From positions 1 through 64,000 of the forward strand of contig LLCB01000048.1 in NCBI GenBank assembly GCA_001414345.1: 64,000 nt of DNA, given 5' to 3'. Position numbers and translations under genes: made by a program. Shown here piece by piece: positions 34,104-45,957 of the stretch; within the stretch, counting starts at the first letter, position 1; each line of letters begins with the position of its first letter. This DNA is from Hymenoscyphus infarciens (lineage: Eukaryota > Ascomycota > Leotiomycetes > Helotiales > Helotiaceae). A model generated the notes under the pieces. It was not told where the DNA came from. It did no database searches and worked only from the letters and a program-made list of their open reading frames with translations.

Positions 34104-34849
34104 AATAGTAAATAACTCTTTTACCTCTAAATTAATAATAAATACCTAAAAAAGAAGAGGTATTCTAGTTAGAAAAGAGAGGTCTTCTAGTTAGTAAACA
34201 TTTACTATTTCTACTATATCTACCTACTTTTTAGTAAATTAAAGCTAGTACGTTATAATATTAGGAAGCTACTAGTTAATTACTATAGAAAGTAAATTTG
34301 TCTCTTACTTTTAGATTAAGTATTTAGTATTAAGAATAAGAAGTCTTATATAAAGAAGAGATATTTATTCTTTAAAAGTCTATTTCTTTTAAAGTATTTA
34401 GTAAAAGAGAAGAAGGTTTAGAATATAGTTGCTTAGATAGAGAAATATAAAGATAGTGCTATATAAGAAACCGACGGTTCTATTTAAGGAAATATTAAAG
34501 GAATTAAAGCTTAGTTCCTTAAGAAGGCGCTAAAAGTAGTTGATTTAAGTAATAAAAGTTATAAAGGTAGTAAGCGAAAGAATTAGAGTTAACTACTATA
34601 ATAGAGCTTATAAGATAGCTTATAAAGTAGGAAGTATTTAGTATAGAAGTAGATAAATTTACTTATTTTATTAATTTTTTAGTATATTAGTATAGTAAAA
34701 TAAATAAATAAGAATTATCTACTTACTAACTAAAATATCTCTTCTTTTTAAAAGATTAAGAAATAAGAGTAATATTATTACTATCTATTATTTTTAAGAT
34801 ATATTAAGTATTTATAATTAATTTAGAGATAAAAGAGTTATTTACTATT
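34104..34849. mobile_element. TIR element between the direct repeats
   Basis: The left terminus reads AATAGTAAATAACTCTTTTA and the right terminus, reverse complemented, gives the same with few changes; both continue into CTCTAAATTAAT. At about 746 bp it has no readable frame. Its inner blocks (TAGTTAGAAAAGAGAG and TTTAAGTAATAAAAG) also occur in the nested element at 46485-47057, so both belong to one family. Confidence 0.65.
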
Positions 34850-35270
34850 AAAATATCATAAAAGAGCTTCTAATTCATATTTTTTTTTTTTTAAAGAAGA
34901 AGGAAAAAGAAAAAAAAGAAGTTCTTATCTCTCTATTTCCATATTTTTTCAACTAAAGAAAGCACTCGTTTACTCTACTATACTCTTCTAATTAAATTTC
35001 TAAATCTCTCTATAAGTACTTTCACGTTAAGATAAGATAAGAAAAGAAAAAAGAAAAAAAAAGAAGTAAGTCCTATAACCTCTCCGCCTAGAAATCACTA
35101 CTATAAGCTATCTATAAACCAAAAAAAAAAAAAAAAAGTAAATCCCAAAACCCCCCCCCCTAAAAAACACTACTAAAAACTAACTAAAAAACAAAAAAAA
35201 AAAAAAAAAACTAGACTTAGATAGCGATATATATATCTTATAATAAAAATTCTTCTCTAATAATAAAACT
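34850..35270 (+). repeat. Direct repeat, copy 2 (LTR-like)
   Basis: This second copy of the 33735-34103 repeat carries longer A tracts and an internal inserted C-rich/A-rich duplication near 35140-35200 (CCCCCCCCCCTAAAAAACAC). It retains a TTAGATAGCGATATA word near its end that is also present in copy 1. Confidence 0.65.
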
Positions 35271-35490
35271 TCTCATCTAATAATAATAAAAAATAATAAC
35301 AATTAATAAAATATCGCGGTTTTTACCACTAGTGCATTTCACTATAGTCCTAAATATAGCTACTTATATATTTATATATTTATATATTTACATATAACGT
35401 ATACTAATACTTACTATATTTCCAAATAAAAAGAGACTTTCTATATTGAAAAAGTTAGTATATATAAACCTTTAGTTACCTTTTATTTAG

Positions 35491-35511
35491 TAGAGAGAGA
35501 GAGAGAGAGAA
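35491..35511. repeat. (GA)n microsatellite
   Basis: About nine GA units mark the edge between the AT-rich block and normal sequence. Confidence 0.85.
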
Positions 35512-36631
35512 CTTATGATAAGAAGAAGTCACCTCTTGGAGTTGTAGAGGATTGTAATTTACTCGACTCTGCTTACGGCTACTCGAGTAGTTTGCCATTA
35601 GGCTGGCGTTGACAAAAATTCAGAGGGTGAATGATAATGATCAAATTTATATAAGAGTGGTGGAGTTGTTAGGGCAGGAACGAACTAAGCTAGTATTCCC
35701 TGTATATGAGCAGGATTCCTGGGCCTTACTCCTCTATGACTTCTACATGCAATTCCATTATCATCATTACAACCTTCTGGATCATCGGCCTCTGCTATAC
35801 AGAGTGGTGGAGAGGGGGTGACTAGACTCCTGGATTATATAACATGGTACACTAGCTTAGGGCGTTCCTGTCTTATCAAGGACACTTACTTTTCTCATTC
35901 TACATACACAGCCCTCCCCCAATCACACAATCACCGAGAAACAGCATTTTTCATTTCAATGTAAATTTTATTTGTAGCTCATCAAGTCGTCTGGAAAAAG
36001 CGAGAAAGAAAGAGAGCAATGCCAAAGCCATCCATCCCATGCCAAAGCAAATTCTACTCTAAATATGAGCAGCTCAAAGAGCAATCGCTAAGTCCTTCCC
36101 AAACGCCGACAATGCAGTCATAGTGTACCAATTTTGGTCACAATCCTCATATCAGCCAGCATCCAAGGCAAATCCACCCCAAATTTTTCGCCTTTGTACA
36201 AAAAGAAAGCAAGAAAGCATCAAAGTAACAAAGGAAAACTTTTCAGCACCTCACATCCCCTTCTAAAGACCCCTCGGAAATTCTTCCTAATTTGACAACG
36301 AAATATCAAACTCAAAGATCTAAAGAAGTCGAGAGAAAAATCAAGAGGCCCAAATAACCATACTACTCGCAAGATACAACAAGAACGGAAATGAAAAATA
36401 AGAAATAAACATGACAACAATAATTCATTTGAGCGGATCCGAGGACAAGCAAAAAGCGCACACTAGAAATGCGATGGGTGAGACCAGGGATACCCATCTA
36501 TCAGAGAGGGAGATGAATATGCCATCCTCAGCGTATTACGCAATATTCAATCGAACATTACAGGTATGTCGAGATGAAATGATTTTTCAGTTGAATAAAT
36601 CCAGCTTCAAATCGTGGTGGGATGGATGCAA
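35512..36631. other. Intergenic stretch; 3' flank of the acidic-protein gene
   Basis: No supported gene. The sequence from 35900 to 36400 is A/C-rich and may be the transcript's 3' UTR. Confidence 0.4.
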
Positions 36632-38376
36632 TCAGACAGCGCTGCGAGATCGCTTATGACTGAAGTGATCACCATCAAACTTCCTCTTGCTATTGGAAGA
36701 AGCTTTCGAGAGCGGGCTGCTAGGACTGTTGACGAAGAGCTCAAGATTTCGGTCTCGTGGCATAGGCGTGATTGGCGAATTGGCAGCAGCGAGTCGCCCC
36801 CCTTTAATTCCTTTGAGTGTTCCGTGGCCATATGGACCAGAGAAAGCGAGTGCATCGGAAGATACAGCATGTCGCGTGAGTTGGGTATGGAGGTTTTGGT
36901 TCTTTCGGAAGGAGCCGACATTCCTAACCTCGAAGTGGTCCAGGAGAGGATGGGCTTGATCTTCGCTGGCAGCAGTAGTGGGTCGCTTGGGTGTTGATGT
37001 TGCTTCGACGGTATCGCTAGAGGGAACAAGATCTTGATTGTCCCCACTCTCTTCATCAGACGAATGATCGCCAGGGAACTCGAAAAAGTCATCGAGGCGC
37101 CATACGTGTTCGTCCTCATCAAACTCATCCTCGTCCCAAGAGGAAGTGCCATCTTGGGTAATGGTACCATTCGCATCGATGCTGGTGAATGGGTGGAAAG
37201 CTTCAGGAGGACCGAGAGCTGGACCGAGACCAGCATACTGATCAATTGAGGAAGACATGGCACCCAGCATGATATTGCCCGAGTTGCTAATCATGGGCGA
37301 CATTTGATCAGCCGGAGAAAAGAGTTCGGAATCCATCTCTGGTACTGTCTCGAGCATTCGGCGGTTACTAGTACCACTGAAGCTGACACGTCTCTTGACA
37401 GTTGCCTTGAACATGATCAATTTCTTTCCATGGCTGTCCAAGACTGCGAAAGGCTTGCTGCGATCATGTACCCAGGACGCAAGGAAAGGTCCACGGTTTC
37501 GCATAGATGTACGGCGAGTGACTGTAATTTCTTCCTCGGACTCTGAAGCATCGGAAAGTCGACGGAGGACCGAGCGACCGGGGGCTTGAATGAAGCTTGC
37601 ATCGGGGGGTAGATCTTCTTCCGTTGTCTCTCCTTCATCCGCTAATCAGTAATGTCAGCATTCATATCCATCTCAAAGTCCTACGCTGGCAACATACATT
37701 CATAGCCACTTGAGCTAGTACTGCAGTCGCTATCACTGTCGTTTTGTTCTGCCTTGCGTGGGATGGCCTCATTATCACTGGAATCCCAAAATCCACCACC
37801 TCTGTGGTGGTCTACGTCGATGTCTTTTTGAATTTCTCTGCGGAAGCTGGGCGCAAGGCTGTTTTGGTCGACAAAGATATCTGGGTAAAATGGGTCATCA
37901 TTGGGGCCCTCGTCGTCACTATCACTATCGGACAAGTCAAAGTGGACTCGGCGACCTGGAGTATCTGCATCAGTAAATACCGAACTTCCGGTAGTGTGCC
38001 AAAGAGTGGCTTCTGTATCATGATCTGGCGCACTCATCCGAGAGATGTGTTCATCGAAGAATGTCCCACTAGGAATGACGGCTGTGTCTGGGCCGAAGCC
38101 CTCCCAGCTAACTTCTTCATCGTCAAATAAGGGTCGAGGAGTAGATTGCAGGTCATCATCTTCGTCTTCGTCTTCGTCGTCGGCTTCCGAATCGATGATT
38201 GCTTGCTCCTCGACCCCCTCTACATCTGGCTCGCTTTCCTCGTCGTCAGAGATTAGATCAACCCCGTCATAATCATCGTCGGACGAATTATCGGTGGCTC
38301 TGGAACTTCGGCGCGACTTCTTCTGCAGAGGAGTGCGGGGTGTCGGAGGCGACTTGTGTCGAAGACTGCGCGACAT
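36632..38376 (-). CDS. Acidic, Ser-rich hypothetical protein, probably nuclear
   Basis: Two exons (37698-38376 and 36632-37641; 56-nt intron, GTATGT...TTAG) give 562 residues. The N-terminus starts MSRSLRHKSPPTPRTPLQKK, basic and Ser/Pro-rich, followed by long acidic runs (SDDDYDGVDLISDDEESEPD; DEDEDEDDD near residue 80). Exon 2 holds a more ordered block, MRNRGPFLASWVHDRSKPFA, then VLDSHGKKLIMFKATVKRR, which looks like the conserved core. A further acidic part follows (WDEDEFDEDEHVWRLDDFFE) and the protein ends in a basic KRKFDGDHFSHKRSRSAV tail that could be a nuclear localisation signal. I do not recognise the family. A longer upstream in-frame extension exists, but the first ATG after the leader is preferred because the extension resembles UTR. 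Confidence 0.8.
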
Positions 38377-41300
38377 GGTGGGCAGGCTCGCGTGAATTGG
38401 TGGAGTATATTTTGTGGTGGGGTAATGCGGAAAAATTGGCGGTGAAGCGCAAAGGTCAAGTCGAAAAAGTATAATGACGACCAAGTTTTCCTAGTCGGAT
38501 CTGCGCGTCTGCGAAGATGGTATATGATTTATTCGGCTTCGATTGAGATTGGAAAAGGAGGTTTTCGGATCGCTGAGGCTCCCTCGAGTGGGATTGAGGC
38601 CGGGGGAGAAGAGGAGGAGATCGTCTTCGAGAACAGAGTTATGGCCCGGATGGCGGAGGAGCGTAACTCGTTTTCTTTCTGTTGTGTTGGGGGCAGACTT
38701 GTCGGTGATGTTCCAATCGAGACTCCCCTACTATGCGGGAGCGACAATGTGAGTCTGGTACTTCGTTGTTATCAATCTGATTGAATGCTGTCTTCGGTGG
38801 GCTGAAGGACTACGAGCACGCCGGGTTCAGCGCGCCCGCAGTGGACGTTCACAGCTCAGCGATGGCCTGCGGCATGATGACGACGAAGTGTATGGTGTTG
38901 AGGTGAGCTTTGTGAGGCTTGATAGTGTGACTTCGTTGTCTTTTGGAGGTGGTTGAGTGGGATGTTGAGGAGGGGAGAAAGAGGAAGAAAGATGAAGTTC
39001 TCGCGGGTGGATCATGGTAATATTTCTCGCTTAGCGTCGTCGTTTTTCTTGGGGCGGGCTTCCTGGTTGTGCTGGGGGTAGGCACTCTACTCTGTACCTA
39101 TAGGCCACCAATGCACTGCACAGCACCCACAGGATCCGCTCATGGACCTCATCGACCCTGTTTGTAGACTAGACTTACCCCTCCAAAACATGCCCTGAAC
39201 ATGGAGCGCAAACACCGCATTGGCCTTGGGGAGACGCTTAGGGTTACTATACTATGATTGGTCGCTGGACCTCTACACCGCTACACCTTCACGCCATCAC
39301 GATTTCCCGTTCAGGGGCGGAGGAGCGCGCAACGGTTACATGTTCAATGTTGTCGCCTTAGCATTCGTCACAATCGGAATCTCAACCACGTTAATATGGG
39401 GAGGTGGAGATGTCGATTCAGAGTGCAGTGCAGTGCAGTGCAGCGGGGTTGCCATGATAAAGGAAACAGCGCGTATTGAGTTGAAGGCGGTTGAGGGGTA
39501 ATTCTCAGCAGGAGCAAAAGGCAAGATGTCTTCTTTTCTTGGGGCGGTAATGGAAGGGAAGTGAAGTGATAGACTGGTAGCCTCGTCTCCGTCTCCCAGA
39601 TGGTCTAGCTCAGAGCTACTCGTACTATGGCAAGCTTATGGTCAGCGCAGCATACCTAGGCACCATAGGGTAAGGTAGGACGAACCACTCCCGCTCCAGA
39701 GCCGGAAATATCAACTAGAAGACCATGCGTGTGAGACGACAATGACCACAGGAGTGGCTTGTTCGTGACAGGACGCTCCAGTCATGCAATGACTCGATGC
39801 CGAGTAGAGCGGGAGCAGCCGATTATCACTTACCCCTATCTTATTAGCAGATGAGGGTTTATATTCATCCATTCATCCCTCACACACCAGTTCAATTCAG
39901 TTCAGTTGATAGTCTCAACTCCTGTCCAAATGAAGTAGGTACGATCAGTGACCTCTATATATCAGAAACTCATCAACACTGCACCCTCAACCAGAGCAGT
40001 TAGTCTACCAGCGATCACACCTCCGTCTCCTTCTTCCCCCCTCTTGTTCGTGGGAATCCAAAATGCGCCTCATCAACTTGTGGAGCTCAATGCGATGCCG
40101 ACAATTGCCCCTCCCAGCTTGAACTTGACAGCTGTCACTTCCTTCCACCTTTTCCCTTGATCAGGAGATCTGGAGACATTATTCAAGCTACTCTTACTCG
40201 GACAAGAATCTCCTCATCCGAGTCACGATGTATAAAATTCCCGTCATACAACTGACTCACCCACTACAACCTCCCGTCACCGCAGCCAAGAACCTTACCA
40301 TTTCACCAATATCTCATCTTTACTATGGAAACAACCCCTCCGAAATCACATCCAAAGGTTCAATTACATCGCGGGGTACGGGTACACCGCATCATTCCCC
40401 ATGACGCAAACTGTCCCCCTCTTCTCATCCTCGCGTCTCCATGGACAAAAATCGGAAAACTTTCCTGAAAAAATCTTTTTTTTTTGTGGGCGGAAACTTT
40501 TTTATTTTCTGCCGCGCTCAAATGGGGTCACCGCTATCGCGGGGTCTTTCCCGCCGTTCCAGGAAGCTTTCTGTCGGCTTGTCTCACAATCACGTTTTTC
40601 TTTTCCAGGGGCTGTCACGTTTTTGTTTAACTTTCATCTCACGAAAATCTTTTTGATGCTCTTCTCCCGTCACGAAAGTTACCGAGGCTCGGAAAACGCT
40701 TTTATTTTCCCTTCTCTTCTCATGTCTTTATCTCCTCCCACAAATTACACAATTACTATGCCTCCCGAGGTCTTCATTTTTATCCACATACCACAACATC
40801 TTTGCTCCAAAAACACGAGCGGAACTTTTCCTATCCACGGAAACACCGGCACTAATGGCAAACAAGACTTTTACTCTTTTCAAGTCAACCCGACCAATGA
40901 AAGGGGTCAAGATTATTATAACGAGTGGTGAGGCCGGCTGCTGGAAAAAAAGGGGAAAACCCAACGAACTATTTTAAGGTTTTCCAAACCTTATTTTACG
41001 GGGTCTAACCTCGTACTGGAATTTGATCGTCGACCTGGAACTGGGTAATTTCACGACCTCGACATTTTTTTAAAGAATATCTTTGACAGTACCCCTTTAT
41101 GCCTCTTTTTTCTTTCGACGAGAATCTTTCACTATATTCACAGTGCAATAGCCAAAGTTGAGTAAGCAATACGAATCAACAAACCACCATCCCCAACACG
41201 AAATAAAGGATCCGTCTAGATAGGTAATGATATGTCACATCTGACGAACTACGATCGGTGCCGAGCTTTTGTTTGTGATGGCCCATGGGGTGGCTTGTCA

Positions 41301-41642
41301 AGCACCACCAGTGTGGAGTCTTCGTACAACATTACCGCTCTCGCCGAAATTTGAGTGTTGGGGAAACACATACTTCGTATTGGGTGGGTGACTCGGGGTT
41401 TTCTTTTTTCATACTTAGTATATGAAGGTTCGTTCCCTCTTTAGTTTTGAGCGAAGACATTCAGAGTCAGGATTTCTTTTTGCTATACATGATTTCAGGG
41501 AGTGGAGTGGATATTTAATAGCGACGTTGATTTCTGAATATCTCTCTTTTATTGTTGGGTTTTGTTTTAATCCTTTTTGGTTTCGATACGATACTACGGC
41601 TAGAAGGAATAGTTTACTCGAAATACGGAAAGGAAGTTCGCG
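38377..41642. other. Long intergenic region, no supported gene
   Basis: Includes the (AGTGC)n microsatellite at 39421. A 176-codon plus-strand frame at 40401 is Phe/Ser-rich with no domain and is not called. T-rich and C-rich patches near 40480-40700 were noted without interpretation. Confidence 0.45.
39421..39442. repeat. (AGTGC)n microsatellite
   Basis: About four perfect copies of the pentamer. Confidence 0.85.
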
Positions 41643-43444
41643 ATGCGGGTTGCTTCTATAGCACTGTTATGCAGTGTACTGGGGATGGCGAGGGCGGATT
41701 GGATGGAGGAGGTGTGGGATACTATTGTTGTTGGAGCTGGTCCTGCTGGGATTATTAGTAAGGCTTAAAGATCTTCATCTGCTCCAAGAGTATATGAGTT
41801 TGAGAAGGTTGGGCTAATGAAGAGGATGGGTAGTTTCCACAAGGATGGCGCAAGCAGGTCTCAAAACATTATTGCTTGAAGCGGGTGGACCATCTTATGG
41901 TGTGACAGGTGGAGATCTTGATAGTCGAAGACCCGTCAGTCTTTCCCTCCTCATCCCCTCCCAGATAAAACAAAACTCACACTTCATAGGAATGGTTACA
42001 AGGCACAAACCTCACCCGCGTAGACGTCCCCGGCCTCTATAAGTCCATATTCGCAACTTCAGACAACCTAACCTGCGGCTCAAATGGCTACGGAGGCTGC
42101 ACAATAGGCGGTTCCTCCGCCATAAACGCCGGCCTCTTCTTCGAGCCTCCTGCTAGCGATTACGACCTCTATTTCCCCACCGGCTGGAAATCTCAAGATA
42201 TGAGAAGCGCAACAGATAGTCTTTACAATATGCAACCCGCTACAAATACTACTTCCATGGATGGACAGCGGTATCTGCAATCTGGATATGAAGCGACGAG
42301 GAAATGGCTTGTGGAGGGTATGGGGTGGAAGGATGTCGATATCAATGCTAAAGCGGATGATAAACAACGGGTGTTTGGACGCCCAGTTTTTGATTATGGG
42401 AATGGACAGAGGGGGGGACCTGTTACTACTTATCTTCAGGATGCACTTGGACTTTCGAATTTCCGGTTGGAGAGCGGGGTGACCGTCACGAGGGTTGAAC
42501 GAGTAGGTGGCCAAGCTACGGGTGTTGTTGCCTTGGTGAATGGGATCGAGAGAACGATTTCAGTCTCCAACTCAACAGCTCCTGGAGCGGGTGTCATACT
42601 CAGCGCCGGCGCGATCGCAAGTCCTGGTCTTTTAATGCACTCAGGCATCGGCCCATCCGAACCTCTCACCCGTCTCCAATCCGCTGGAAAACTCGCGCCT
42701 TCGATCAGCTCAACGGATCTTATCATCAACGAGGAAGTCGGAAATGGGTTATTCGATAACCCGAATACATTCCTCGAACTCACGTCCCCAAATATCACTT
42801 CATATTCTCACTCGTACTCCTCCCCACCAGAGCAAGATAAAGACCTCTACCTCACCTCTCGCAGCGGCCCATACACTTTCGCCTCCGAAACCGCCGTGTT
42901 CTGGGATTACACCGAGCGCGAAGATGGTTCCCGCGTCGCCTTTCAAGGAACCGTCGATTCCTCAGGCTTCGGCGAGTTCACGGATAATCAAACCATCACC
43001 CTCAACATCTACGGCACCTCGGGTCTCAAATCCTCAGGTCGTGTCATCCTCTCCCCCGACCTCGTCGCCCAACCAGATGACAAAGTATACTACTCCAACC
43101 CCGACGACGGGCTCCAAATCGCCTCCTTCATCCACGCCATCTTCCAAGGCTTACCCGCCGCGGGCCTAACGCCGCTCAACCTCCAACAAAACTCTTCCGT
43201 CGAGGAGATCAGGCGGTTCATCACCACGTCGGGCACGTACGCGAGGGGCAGCGTGAATCATTATAGTTCGAGCTGCCGGATTGGGCCGTGTGTGGGCGTG
43301 GATTTGAAGGTGCGGGGCGTGGGCAATCTGTGGGTCGTGGATGGGAGTGTGCTGGAGCCTTTGACTGTGAATCCGCAGTTTGGGGTTATGGTTGTTGCGG
43401 AGAGGGCGGGGGAGTTGATTTTGGGGGCGGCGGCGGGGGCTTAG
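41643..43444 (+). CDS. Secreted GMC oxidoreductase, cellobiose-dehydrogenase flavodomain type (AA3-like)
   Basis: Exons 41643-41757, 41834-41934 and 41990-43444 (introns of 76 and 55 nt) encode 556 residues. The signal peptide MRVASIALLCSVLGMARA leads into the ADP-binding VVGAGPAGIIIS (Gly31-x-Gly33-x-x-Gly36). Residues about 105-135 contain CTIGGSSAINAGLFFEPPAS, with DYDLYFPTGW, the FAD-cavity region of CDH-type enzymes. The catalytic pair is His496 (VNHYSSSC) and Asn533 (LTVNPQFG). It lacks any N-terminal cytochrome domain, so it would need an external electron partner or oxygen. Expected reaction: FAD-dependent oxidation of a sugar or alcohol outside the cell; substrate not determinable. 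The third base of the intron 2 donor is unusual (GTCAGT). Confidence 0.9.
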
Positions 43445-43658
43445 GAGAGTGAGTTGGCTTGAGGAGGTGATGGGGTATTGGTTTATAGTGTGAGGGGGTT
43501 GGGGGGTTTTGGGGGGGGGGGTTGGGGTTGGGAAGTGAGTTACAAGGATGGAGATGAGTAGATGAGTGGATGGGTGGATTGTAGTTGATTATGTTGTTGT
43601 TGGTTGTGTTATTAGCTGTTTATACTTTGTAATTTATATCTGTATATTAAGCGTGGAG

Positions 43659-43688
43659 TTTAGGTTTAGGTTTAGGTTTAGGTTTAGG
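43659..43688. repeat. (TTTAGG)5 array at the edge of the AT-rich block
   Basis: Five perfect hexamers. The unit differs from the usual fungal telomere TTAGGG and is not a telomere in itself. Confidence 0.9.
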
Positions 43689-44754
43689 TTTGAAAAGAAA
43701 AAAAAGGAATTCATTATTCAGAACAATACCGATTTGTATATATAGAAAGCTTATCTTATAATTCGTCAGAGTAATTAGAGTATAGAAAAGACTAGAGGCG
43801 AGTATAGTAAGTCTTATATATATATATATAGAAACTAGGTATCGAGCTATAACTTATCTTTCGTATATATGTTTTTAGTTTTAGAGTATAAGTTTTCATA
43901 TAACACGGCTTTTTTAGACTTTTAATACTAAAAACAAGTAAAATATACTACTCGATATCTAAAACTATATACTCTATAACGATTTAACAAAGATATATTA
44001 TATATAAAGTAAATTATAATTGGAATTAAGAGATCTCTCTTTTATATTCCTAGGATTAAGTTTTTAGATCTTGATTCTTAAGTTAGTTCTAGTAGAAGTT
44101 AGTTCTAGTTAAAGTTATAACTCGTGAAAGTTATCTCTAGTTAAAGTTATCTCTAGTAGAAGCCTAGAGATTAAAGCTAAATTTCCTACTATCTAAAATC
44201 TAAAATCTTATAAAAGCGATAGAATTCACGCTTAGTCTACTTTAAGCCTACTTAGAATAAGAGCTAGTAGAGTATTCTTAATTATTATAGAAATAAATAA
44301 ATAAAATAATTATCTATAGTTGAATACTTAGTTTCGTACTTAGTTGAATTAGTAAATATAATTTTATTAGAATTTTAGAGTACTAGAGAAGAGTTATAAT
44401 AGCTAGTTTTCTTAAAGAAGTAATCTTTATATACTAAAGATATTAAGATTCGACGTTATATTTATTATTTGATTTTAGCTCTTCTTATTTAGTATTCTCT
44501 ATATTAGAAAGGTTTTAGCTATTATTATTCTTAGACTTTTATATTCTCTCCTCTTCTATATATAGATACTACTACTCTAGATTAGAAGACGCTAGTTAAG
44601 TCTTTTCTTCTATATTAGAGCCTAGTGTTTATATACTTTATTCTACTTATACTCTAGTACTATATATAATAACTTCTTAATATAATACTCTTTTTTTATT
44701 TTTATCTTTATACTAGAGTTAGTATAAAATACTTATAATATACTATCTACTATT

Positions 44755-44785
44755 CTAAAATTTTAAAATTTTAAAATTTTAAAAA
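44755..44785. repeat. (TTTTAAAA)n short array
   Basis: About three to four self-complementary octamers. Confidence 0.8.
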
Positions 44786-45289
44786 GTAGTAGAGTTAATA
44801 AGAGTTATAGATTATAGTTATATTAGAGTCTATTTAGTATATATAAAATTTAATTTAGATATATAAGATTTATATATAAGTATAAGTCTAAAAGATACTT
44901 ATATATATTTAATTCTCTTAATACTTTTACTTAAAAGTTAGTAATTACTATTTAGCTCTCTTATATATACTTAGTATATATCTTAGTATATATATTATAT
45001 TAATCTTTAGTATAACTATCGTCGGTTTTAGTTACTTTACTAAAAGTCTAGTACTTTAATTACTATTATATTATAAAATAAAAAGCCTCTATTTTATTAT
45101 TCTAATATTATATATAACTGATTTTATAGTTATAAATATAAAAGATTATAGAGTATATATAGAGTAAGCTATAGAGTAGACTATAGAATAGGTTAGATAA
45201 TCGCTAAATCACGTTTCTAAGAGTTAAAATAGAAAGTATATTATAAAAAACTTTTAGATACTAGTAGAATAGCTTTATACTACTAGCGT

Positions 45290-45485
45290 ATACTAGCTAT
45301 ATTAGTACGTAGCGCCGAAAGTAGCTACTATATAGTCTTAGTATACTTAGCGCTAAAGCTAACTCGCTATCTAATCTTTAATACTAAAGATACTAAGACT
45401 AATCTACTATCTAATCTAGACTAGTACGCTAACTAACTTCTAATACTAGCAGTGCTAAGGCTAGTTCGTTATCTAACTCTCGAGA
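45290..45485. repeat. Degenerate tandem array with CGCTATCTAATC words
   Basis: Segments like AAGCTAACTCGCTATCTAAT recur about every 60 bp with substitutions (TCTACTATCTAATCT, GTTCGTTATCTAACT). CpG survives in part, so decay may be incomplete. Confidence 0.5.
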
Positions 45486-45710
45486 GTATATAATTATATA
45501 AGTAGTCTTCTATCTCTTTATATACTATCTAGCTCTATAAAACTATAATAGATTAAAAAATTAAGCGATAAATTAAGCGATTAAGCTAAAGTTTACTTTC
45601 TAGAATACTACTTATATAAGTAGAGTATATAAGTAGAGTATATACTAGATATATAAATAGATAGATAAGTAGATAAAGAGATATAAGTAGAAGTAAATAG
45701 ATAGATAGAT

Positions 45711-45766
45711 AAGTAGAGATAAGTAAGAGTAGATAGATAAGTAGAGATAAGTAAGAGTAGATAGAT
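45711..45766. repeat. 28-bp perfect tandem duplication
   Basis: Two identical 28-bp units (45711-45738 and 45739-45766) within a longer AGAT/AAGT-rich stretch starting near 45650. Confidence 0.85.
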
Positions 45767-45957
45767 AAATAGATATATTTAAAATAGTAGAATAAACTTA
45801 AACTACTAGTATAGCTAGTATAGCTAGTATAAAGTATAATAGCTATTATCTCTATTATAACTAGTATTATAATAGTATACTTCAGACTTAAGTATACTAA
45901 GTATACTAGGTATATTAAGTATACTAAAATTATATCTAGTATATAAAAGAAATTCGT

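Larger units (their letters stand above)
33400..35480. other. AT-rich, repeat-filled block, probably RIP-mutated
   Basis: This 2-kb block has very low GC, no coding frame, long A and T runs and several overlapping repeats described separately. It ends near 35490 in a (GA)n run, where normal sequence resumes. Confidence 0.7.

Noticed and set aside
33400..35480. CRISPR-like or satellite array
   Set aside because: Repeats are few, irregular and without constant spacers; the organism is a fungus.
40401..40931. 176-codon plus-strand frame
   Set aside because: Phe/Ser/Pro-rich translation with no family resemblance, in a T- and C-rich intergenic stretch.
42080..42514. 144-codon minus-strand frame within the GMC gene
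   Set aside because: Antisense shadow of the catalytic exon.
43659..43688. True telomere
   Set aside because: Only five units, wrong hexamer, and sequence continues for 20 kb on both sides.
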